Origin: Nectonema munidae | Taxonomy: Eukaryota > Nematomorpha > Nectonematoida > Nectonematidae | Reading direction: 5' to 3' | NCBI GenBank assembly: GCA_030549495.1 | Contig: JAUIRK010000708.1 | Coordinates: 1-64,000 of the forward strand | DNA length: 64,000 bases | Shown: positions 56,649-64,000 of the stretch, one piece after another | How positions within the stretch are numbered: the first letter of the stretch is position 1 | Layout of the letters: the number at the start of each line of letters is the position of its first letter | Translations under genes and position numbers: made by a program | Notes under the pieces: model-generated | The model's input: only the letters and a program-made list of their open reading frames with translations | Databases searched by the model: none | What the model was told of the DNA's origin: nothing

Positions 56649-58859
56649 CCCTAACCCAGTGTCTCAACCCTTTTCGATCCATAGACCATTTTTTCCTGAA
56701 AAATTCCGTTAGACGACCACTCGTACTTTTACTTATAAGCTGTTCCATTTTTCCACTAAAATACTTAATGAAAAGACAAAATTTTCTGTCTATCTATTTA
56801 CGCTTTAAAATTTATTTTAGCAAAGAAGGTAAATTCTGTATATTAAAATCAATTTCAATGAAGTCTTTCAGTTTTATTCCATTCAGCTAGGGTCTTCCTT
56901 GATATTGATGTTTCTGACACAAGGTATCTGATAGTTCCTCTGTTGTTGAGATCTAATGTATTTAGTATTCAACTGAAAACATTCACAACACATAAAAATC
57001 CAAATTACACCAATCATATGGTAGAGAAAGAGATTATTCTTGCTTCTATAGATGTTCAAAAATATTTGAGTGTTAGACCTTTATTGATATGTAGGCAAAG
57101 ACTCTTGTCAACTCTTCTTCCCAGTTTCACATTCTCCTTCAAGTCCAACTACTTTTCAACCAATGAGAATATCTCATAATTTTCTAGGTCTACAAACCAG
57201 AGTGGATATAATCAATTTTTATAAATCATTGTATCTTCTCTCAAATTTTTAAAAGATGGCAATTTTTTTCTTAAAAACTGTATTTTCCAAAATTTCAATT
57301 TCCCCATAAAACCTTTTATCTTGTCAGCACAGTTGCATAAATCTGATCTCCAACGTTTCAGCTCCAAGTTAAGCGCATTCACTGTTTTAAAAATAACACG
57401 TGGGTAAAATATTTTTGATTTAATCAGAAAGTCTTTCCAAAATTTTCTTAGCTGTTTCAGCTTGTTTTATGAAGTTGTAATAGGTCGTTTCGAACTTGAA
57501 CATCAGAAAGTTGATTCACAAATTCACTATATAGGCTCAGGTCTTTTAACGAATATCTTATTTTTGTGTAAAGCAATAGGTTTTAAAACCATTATCTTCA
57601 CAGCACAAAAAGTTTTCATTCAATGAGTTGGATTTGACAAACTTAATTTTAGGTATGGCAGTGTTATTTGCTTCTTGCGTGTCTCCTCCAATAGTCTTAA
57701 AAACCAAATGCTGTCAGGAACAATAAATTTCATTCTAGAAAAAAAGAATTTCATTAAAATACAGCATTACCTCATGGATTTGTTTTTCGGGTATCATAGA
57801 TGAATCTGACAGATCAGAAGGATAGACTGGTTATGAATTACTGCCTCATTAATCTGGATGGAAAACTTTCTTTTTTCCAGAATTTCAAACGACTTCTCTC
57901 CAACCAAATTAGACTCTTGTCTTGTAAAAGCCTCATTTGAAAGTGAAATTTTACTCGATAGAAACAGCAGCCTTTCCTAGAATTTCATTTTTATAGGCTA
58001 TCATAGCACGCTTGACAAGTTGCTTCTCACCGCAAAGCTAAGATGCTCCAACCTTGGAAAAAATTTCAGATATCAAATAACTTGGCTTAAATGAATGCCC
58101 TTGCTTTTGCAGTATTCCTCTCCTTTACAAAGTCAGATAATGTGCCTGACTGACTGTCTTTCCTATTTATTGACAAAATATTGCATATCTTTACCAACAG
58201 ATGAAGAGGGCTTTGATTTCTGAAGCTGTTTTAGCTTAGCTTTCTTCATGGAATCATTTGTCAAGGCGGCACAACATTCAAGACGCATCGCTTTTGTATC
58301 TATATGTATAAGATAGGCAAAGATAGATGCTAAAATCTCTGCAATTACTCACTTTTTGCCTTTTTAGCAGTTGCTTTACACTTTCTTACAAGTGATATTA
58401 TGAAAAAGATAAAAATAATAAACATTTTATTTTATGAATTGAAATATCAAATTTATTAGCAAGCAATAAAAATAAAATAAAATAAAATAAAATATAATTT
58501 CAAAAAATTTAAATTTAAATTTATTTTTTATGTATAATTTTTTTTTAATATATTTAAATACATTTTTTATTTTGATACTTATACTAAAATTTGTTCGGCT
58601 TGTTTGTTATCCAAAGTTTATCGCTGCCCGAAGTCACCCTATTTACCCGTACCATTTTTATATGAATAAAAAAAAGCACTGCATAATACCTAAGCCATTT
58701 AGAAATTTTGAAATATAATGAACACGTGCTTAATTAGACCATTTTATATTAACTACTTTTTTGTGAAACATCTACAATTTTTTATGGACCACCAGACATG
58801 CTATGTGGACGACTGGTAGGTGATCCACCTGGACCACGTTGAGAATCACTGATCTAACC
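56649..58859 (-). mobile_element. Decayed 2.2 kb hAT element
   Basis: The element (56657-58851) begins CAGTGTCTCAACCCTTTTCG and ends ACGTTGAGAATCACTG, flanked by CCCTAACC and ATCTAACC (6 of 8 identical). The interior on the minus strand shows broken frames with a basic, zinc-finger-linker look but no intact transposase motif. The terminal sequence resembles that of the 28928-33236 element. Confidence 0.65.
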
Positions 58860-59000
58860 TACACCAGGTCGCCGAATTTCCCACGCCATACGTATATAAA
58901 TTTATGATTCTTAGAAGTTTAAAACATACGAATTCTCAAAGTAAAGAAGTTTTATGCCTTGACCAGTTAAAGAGTTCATGATTTTTTTTCAACGATTTAG

Positions 59001-59249
59001 GCAACACGGCATTGATGTACGCAGCGATGAATGGAAATGATGTTGCGATTGACACACTCATCAAGTCCTTCAAGAGATTTGGACTAGAAGTGGACAGGAA
59101 GAACAAAGCAGGCTGGACTGCGCTCCTCTTTGCCGCACAAAAAGGCTACATTGAGTGCCTACGCCTGCTCGTTCTCAAGGGAAAAGCGAATCTCAATCAA
59201 AAAGATCCCGTCTCACATCTCACTCCTCTACAATGGACCAATAAGCTAG
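59001..59249 (+). CDS. Exon 7: ankyrin repeats 4-5
   Basis: The acceptor TTCAACGATTTAG is followed by 249 bases in phase 1: NTALMYAAMNGNDVAIDTLI, then DRKNKAGWTALLFAAQKGYI, then ECLRLLVLKGKANLNQKDP and HLTPLQW. These are two clear ankyrin repeats and the start of a partial one. The donor is CTAG|GTTCTT, phase 1. In layout the five-repeat block is reminiscent of ANKRD34-type proteins, but I would not assign a name. Ankyrin repeats mediate protein-protein contact. Confidence 0.92.
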
Positions 59250-59321
59250 GTTCTTCTATTTCTCATTAGAATTCATTTGACACTTTCCATATAATGTATT
59301 ATCTATCACATATCAATTTCT

Positions 59322-59466
59322 TTTTTTTCATGAAGTGCTTTCATCGCAAAGGCACAATTGCGCCCCTTGTATCGAAGTATGAAGAAAGTGTGCTTGATCC
59401 ACGATCGAACCCAAGACGTTGAGTTATCGAAATCCAGTATCTAACCAACCTTACTTACGCTCCAAC
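59322..59466 (-). repeat. tRNA-related SINE, copy 2 (inverted)
   Basis: The reverse complement carries GCGTAAGTAAGGTTGG, then GGGTTCGATCGTGGATCAAG (B box), then a body with CAATTGTGCC and GATGAAAGCAC, matching copy 1 at 22994-23176. Confidence 0.8.
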
Positions 59467-59971
59467 ACGTGTTATGTTATGTTGTTATGAATTATCAGTT
59501 ACACTAAATGACATCTACTTCAATCAATCAAAAAGCTTATCACAAATACATATAAAATATTTCATTCTTTATGATTTTATAGAGTCTAACTTATGACACT
59601 TTAGACATTTTGTTCACTGGCACATCTTTCGTTGAATAAATCTTCCTAGCTGAACTCATTTTTTTTTAATTTCTTCTTCTTCTAAGATAAAATTTATGCC
59701 TATTTACTGTAGATTTATCATATTTAGATAAATTTATTTCAAATTATGAAACTTGAACAAAATTATTTTATCATTGAACAAAAAAGTAAGTAAAATTAAT
59801 TAGATCTAAAATATATATCCAATTTAATTTTTTTTTTAATTATAAAGTCAATTTTGAATTGAAAAGTTCAATTTATTTAGAAAATTGATTTCAATTCAAA
59901 TATCCATTCAATAGCAAATCCTTCAAACAACTAAAGTTTCTAAGAAGCAAAGATAAACGTTTAAATATCAT

Positions 59972-60010
59972 ACAGTGGAACCTCGGTTTTCGAACGTCTC
60001 TCTACTCGTG
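59972..60010 (+). mobile_element. Isolated pogo/Tigger-like terminus
   Basis: TACAGTGGAACCTCGGTTTT followed by CGAACG is typical of a Tigger-type end. It is cut off by the truncated hAT MITE that follows. Confidence 0.5.
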
Positions 60011-60018
60011 ATAAAACA

Positions 60019-60135
60019 AATCCCTTTTCTTTTTTTCAAAATCTTATTTCTCGCTTTTAATCTTTTTTCCTAGCCACACTGGGCCCCGCGCTATTCATTT
60101 TGCATAGGGCCCCGGAATACTAGGGCCGCCCCTGA
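60019..60135 (-). mobile_element. Truncated copy of the CAGGGCCGGCC MITE
   Basis: The reverse complement starts CAGGGGCGGCCCTAG and follows the left half of the element at 21058 (GGGCCCTATGCAAAATG, GCGCGGGGCCCAGTGTG) to about 60019. There it stops. The other half is missing. Confidence 0.85.
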
Positions 60136-60209
60136 GTAACAATTTCGTTAATTGATTTCATTTTTATATATAACTTTTTTCCTATATATATATATATTTA
60201 TTTTATTTT

Positions 60210-60535
60210 AACAAATATAAAAAATTGTAGAAACTGGAGACTTTATTGCTGACTTTGCTGACTAGTTTCGGAGTATAAACTCCTTTTTCAAAGCAAATGT
60301 ATGTATGTATTGCCTTATTAAGTTGGTATCTCCTTAACGCAAAGATTGCTTATCTTCAACATCATCACCTCCTTAACACAAGGATTATTTATCCGCAACA
60401 TCCTCATTCCCGTTACACCTCATTTTCACTATTTTATCATTTATATATTTGCTTTGAAAAAGGAGTTTATACTCCGAAACTAGTCAGCAAAGTCAGCAAT
60501 AAAGTCTCCAGTTTCTACAATTTTTTATATTTGTT
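60210..60535. repeat. Foldback element with 88-bp near-perfect arms
   Basis: The arms at 60210-60298 and 60448-60535 are almost exact inverted copies. They contain GTAGAAACTGGAGACTTTAT and AGTTTCGGAGTATAAACTCC. The loop of about 149 bases has no coding capacity. Transcripts would form a long stable hairpin. Confidence 0.95.
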
Positions 60536-62675
60536 ATAATTATTATTTCACCTCACAAGGGGCATATCTGTCAATCTGTCATATCTGTCATCGCAATGAA
60601 GTGCTGTCCAATTAGCAACAAGTATGCTAATCGTAATGTGTCAAAAAAAATCTCTCTCATTTGAACTTCAAAATGTGAACATGATTTTAATTTTCTTCTT
60701 TCTCGCCATTTTATAAAGTAAGAACTTGAGAAGTGTACGGCAACACGATTTCGTATACGCACACATGTTCGCCAACTGTGGATATTTGCAAAACTTTCTC
60801 GTATAGCTTTCAAAAGAGAACAAGTATGTAACTTATCAATTTACTCTATACAAACTAATCTCCTTTATTCTTTCTTACAACGCTATTTCGATAAGATATG
60901 ATTTATATCATTATTATAAGATATCTTTTTGTATTTAATCATACAAATCTTTGTTTTTTATTTATTTTTCTATAATTTTACCATATGTGATATCTATATT
61001 TGGAAAGTGTCTGTCAATATTGTTTTCTTTCTTAAAATAATTCCAAGTATGCATTGATAGAAAATTTTTGACAATTTAAATAATTAGAAAATTTCGCCTA
61101 AAGTATATTTTTTTTTGAAAAAGTATAATTAGACACTTGTTTTGAGAGGCGTAGACAGGAATTTAATTGAAGGGGGCGTAAAAAATTACATGGAGGGGGG
61201 GGGGGCATAAATTTACATCATTTAGATGTTTATCAATTATAAATACACTAACATAAAGTTAATTCTTTTGTGAAATAATTTTATATATATATATAAAAAA
61301 TTAAATTAAAATATTTTTTGGCCCCAACGCCCAATCAAATTAAAGTTCAAACAAATTTAAACTTTACGAGTAGAACAGTATTTAATTGCACTTTTGTTCA
61401 TCTTGTAATTTTTTAAAAATTTAATTAAACTCTTGATTCCTAACTGCTCTATCCAAAAAGTCAAAAACATCTACTCACTAGAATCCGCCCCTAAGAGGAC
61501 TTTTTCCTTGTGGTAGAATATTAACTCTTATATGTTCAAAAATGTTTACATACACCAAAGGATATTCATCTACAAATTATAGAAATGGAAGAGCTATGGA
61601 ATTATTCGTGTTAAATTTAACTTAATAATGAAATAATCTACTCTTAAATAATATAATAACCATATGGTGGGTGCCGTTCAAAAAATTACGCTTAAAAATC
61701 TAAAGATAGTTAAGTTAATTTTTATTTAGTTAGTGTTATTTAAGTATTTATTTATAAACACATTATTTCTCTGTAGAATACCAACAAGAATCTTAATAAG
61801 AATGCAAAAGTAGGTAAAAAGAACACAAGTTGTGCATCATCAGTCCCTTGTCGAATGCATTCTACATGTTTTCCGAGAGGAATATACACCTTATTTAGAC
61901 GAAGTTATTGAAGACAACTTCACTCTGAAAACAGAAGGTGTTGAAGTCACAATGTGCATTGCTTGGCGGACTGACTCCCACTACGATCTAAAGCTGCCTT
62001 TAAATCCTGCGTTCCTGTATCAAGGCTGACGGAAGATCTTATTCTACATCCTGACCTCAACGAAAATCTACATAGTACTTTGCTTTATCTCATAAGAAGA
62101 GTAGGCCTTCAGGCAATTTGGTAGGCTTCATTGCGTTAGCATGGTCCACATCAAAACTTGTTTTCAGCTGGCTTACGATTTTGATTTCTGGCAACATTAT
62201 CGCAGTTCAGGGAAATGGTTTGGATCTATTGAACATATTTTCAGCACACACTGCCTCAACCACGAAGTTGGCAGTTTAAGCATTGAACTTTCTAGAATTT
62301 ATTCATAAACAAAAGACGTTGAAGAACATCTCCTGATTTTTGAAGTGGTGAAAACTACCGAATCACTTCGTCTCCATTTCTGTTATGTATTCATTTTTTG
62401 AAAAAATGAAGTAACATTTACTCATTGCTTGAAGGAATCCTTTAAAAATCAGGTACAATATTGAAATTCTGAACTTAACATTAGAAACGATGTCATTTCT
62501 TTGCTTCCTTTTTAAAACTGCTTCTATCAAAATTAGTTTCAAAAGCTTTTTAAATCCTTTCTTTTGTATCTTATATTTTCAATAAAAATATTTCTTTTGT
62601 CTCTTTTTTCAATATAAGCCATTTTGATAAATCAAGCGTTTTTGTTTTAAAAAAGATCAGGTATTTGATGAATCC
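60536..62675 (+). other. Intron between exons 7 and 8, no gene recognised
   Basis: At 61137-61500 a poly-G patch sits between worn ends (GAGAGGCGTAGACAGG and CCGCCCCTAAG), possibly an old relative of the CAG(G/T)GGCG MITEs. From 61760 to 62380 the composition becomes more balanced, with broken frames such as VECILHVFREEYTPYLDEVI. This may be a very old transposon gene of unknown family. Confidence 0.4.
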
Positions 62676-62752
62676 AGGATCAAAGCTTCTTTCTTCATAT
62701 TTCGACACTCTTATACCTCCTTGATGAAAACACCACACGTATCCCTTACACA
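62676..62752 (+). repeat. SINE 3' fragment beside exon 8
   Basis: GGATCAAAGCTTCTTTCTTC and TTGATGAAAACACC match the body of the SINE at 22994-23176. It ends about 30 bases upstream of the exon 8 acceptor. Confidence 0.55.
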
Positions 62753-62783
62753 TACCTTTTTATGTATTTTATTTTCAATTCAG

Positions 62784-63212
62784 GATTCAAAGATCAAGAA
62801 ATATTACCTCAAACAAAACATCTTTCCTTGCAAGACTACGCATTATCCGTGAATCGCTCTCCATCCGTCGAAAGCACGTATGGGGATATGCCAAAAATAG
62901 TGATTCAAAAGCCCTCACTAAAAGAGGATGAAGAAAATAGCAGGGAAGAATATTATGAGTATGATGAGGAAGAGGAGGATGATGATGATGACGAACTTCT
63001 GCGAAACAACGACCTCACCATCGATGATGAAAAGGAAATGCTGAGAGAGAGAGGCATATCTTTTTTGATAGCAGTGAGTAGTGGTAAGAGTATTAAATTT
63101 TTCAACACCGACTCCAACACTATCCTCGCAAAGTCCATCAGCTTGCCAACCCTCAGGCTGGCCCCCTTAAGCGAAAATATGACGGAACAAAATACAGATC
63201 ACTTCCTCACAG
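62784..63212 (+). CDS. Exon 8: acidic C-terminal region
   Basis: From TTCAATTCAG the frame joins in phase 1 as GFKDQEILPQTKHLSLQDYA. It continues through LSVNRSPSVESTYGDMP to a strongly acidic block (EEYYEYDEEEEDDDDDELL), then ISFLIAVSSGKSIKFFN and SISLPTLRLAPLSENMTEQ. The donor is ACAG|GTAAGA, phase 1. The exon follows the ankyrin repeats and is probably an unstructured regulatory or binding tail. No known domain was seen. Confidence 0.88.
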
Positions 63213-63914
63213 GTAAGATCCTTTCTCTTTTCTTTCAACGAATGAAAAATGAGATTCAAATTTAAATATAATTATATAATAACTTATTTGATTGGCTGAA
63301 AGAGATATCCCATTTCTAGGTAATTTGACTCTCAGAATTTTGACACCTTTGGCTACTATTTTCCTTCCGATAATGAAAAGAAAAATTGAAATTTGTTATA
63401 ATAATGTGTTAATTTTAGTTTGTTAGTTAGTCTATCTATTTTAACTTAGTTATAACAAGGGCAAACTATTTTTGATCCAAAAAATCCTATTGACTTATTT
63501 CACGAAATTCTTGCCCTAAAGAAAAATTTGAGGTTTTTTAAATTAAAACGCCTTGTTTCTTAGATTTAATAAAGAAATTAAAATTTTTGAATAGGATAAC
63601 TATAGTTTTGAAATAATAAAAAATAATTTTGGTTGCTTGGAAATAGGTTTTTAAAATTTTTGTTGAACAAAAAATTTTTTTTTCTTACCTTTATGACGTA
63701 AAAAATTCCAAAAAAACAGAGGAAAAAGGAATTCAAACTAGTTTAAAATTGATTTACAGTGACTCTTTGTTCTAATTAAAAAAAAATAATGGACTTTATG
63801 ATTTTATTGACTTTTTTTCGCCCTGGTTAAAACTATTGAACGAATTAACAAATCACAAACTAGCTACTTTCCCAACTAACTATAATTTAGCAAACTGATT
63901 GTAATAAATTTCAG
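63213..63914 (+). other. Last intron
   Basis: AT-rich; the acceptor TAATAAATTTCAG lies at its end. Nothing else seen. Confidence 0.7.
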
Positions 63915-63952
63915 ATTCAAATTTTCGTACTTCCCGACATTTGGGATTATGA
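63915..63952 (+). CDS. Exon 9: terminal coding exon with stop
   Basis: In phase 1 the reading is DSNFRTSRHLGL and then TGA at 63950-63952. The short Arg-containing tail closes the protein. An AATAAA follows 40 bases later, so this is a plausible last exon. If a longer alternative end exists it lies outside the window. Confidence 0.7.
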
Positions 63953-63991
63953 ATTGTACGAAGTTGATGCATTGAAGTTTTAACGCTTTGG

Positions 63992-63997
63992 AATAAA
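63992..63997 (+). terminator. Polyadenylation signal AATAAA
   Basis: Canonical AATAAA 39 bases after the stop codon of the ankyrin gene. The cleavage site would fall just past the window end. Confidence 0.65.
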
Positions 63998-64000
63998 ACT

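Noticed and set aside
61760-61812. Exon-like segment after TTTCTCTGTAG with a donor at GTAGGT
   Set aside because: It is open only in phase 0, while the flanking exons 7 and 8 join in phase 1. In phase 1 it meets a stop at once.

Overview
This window is AT-rich metazoan nuclear DNA. It has spliceosomal introns, long non-coding stretches and many transposable elements. I see no bacterial operons, rRNA or CRISPR. The mix of a PHD-finger LINE, piggyBac, hAT, Tc1/mariner-like elements and tRNA-derived SINEs fits an arthropod, perhaps a crustacean such as a copepod. That guess rests on style only and is weak.

Host genes. All convincing host coding sequence is on the + strand. Nine exon candidates with matching intron phases and plausible splice sites lie at 6442-6693, 12902-13042, 17361-18266, 50132-50623, 52331-52576, 54744-54918, 59001-59249, 62784-63212 and 63915-63952. 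An AATAAA sits at 63992. The last five certainly belong together: about five ankyrin repeats, an acidic tail and a 12-codon terminal exon. The first three encode a Lys-rich N-terminus and a long coiled coil. Phases 0,0,0,0,0,1,1,1 let all nine join into one 975-residue protein from a gene of about 57.5 kb, with a 32 kb repeat-filled intron in the middle. Two adjacent genes remain possible.

Mobile DNA. A full-length, open LINE (ORF1 with PHD-like finger and zinc knuckles; ORF2 with endonuclease and RT) fills 1 to about 4440. A partial copy of host exon 1 follows it directly. Intron 1 holds a decayed piggyBac element (6756-8825). Its TTAA-flanked termini match a MITE family scattered through the window (38998, 45241-45610, 47909-48536, perhaps 40344). 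The 32 kb intron contains a 4.3 kb hAT element with a perfect 8-bp target duplication, interrupted by a second piggyBac. It also holds a second, decayed LINE of the same general type (34.5-38.3 kb, minus), and a Tc1/mariner-like transposase split by a perfect (ATG)223 microsatellite. Several hAT-type MITEs keep intact target duplications. The ankyrin part of the gene is surrounded by foldbacks, 142-161 bp tandem repeats and a 28-bp minisatellite.

No clear retrovirus, LTR element or Polinton is seen. One GC-richer block at 13.6-14.8 kb is unresolved.
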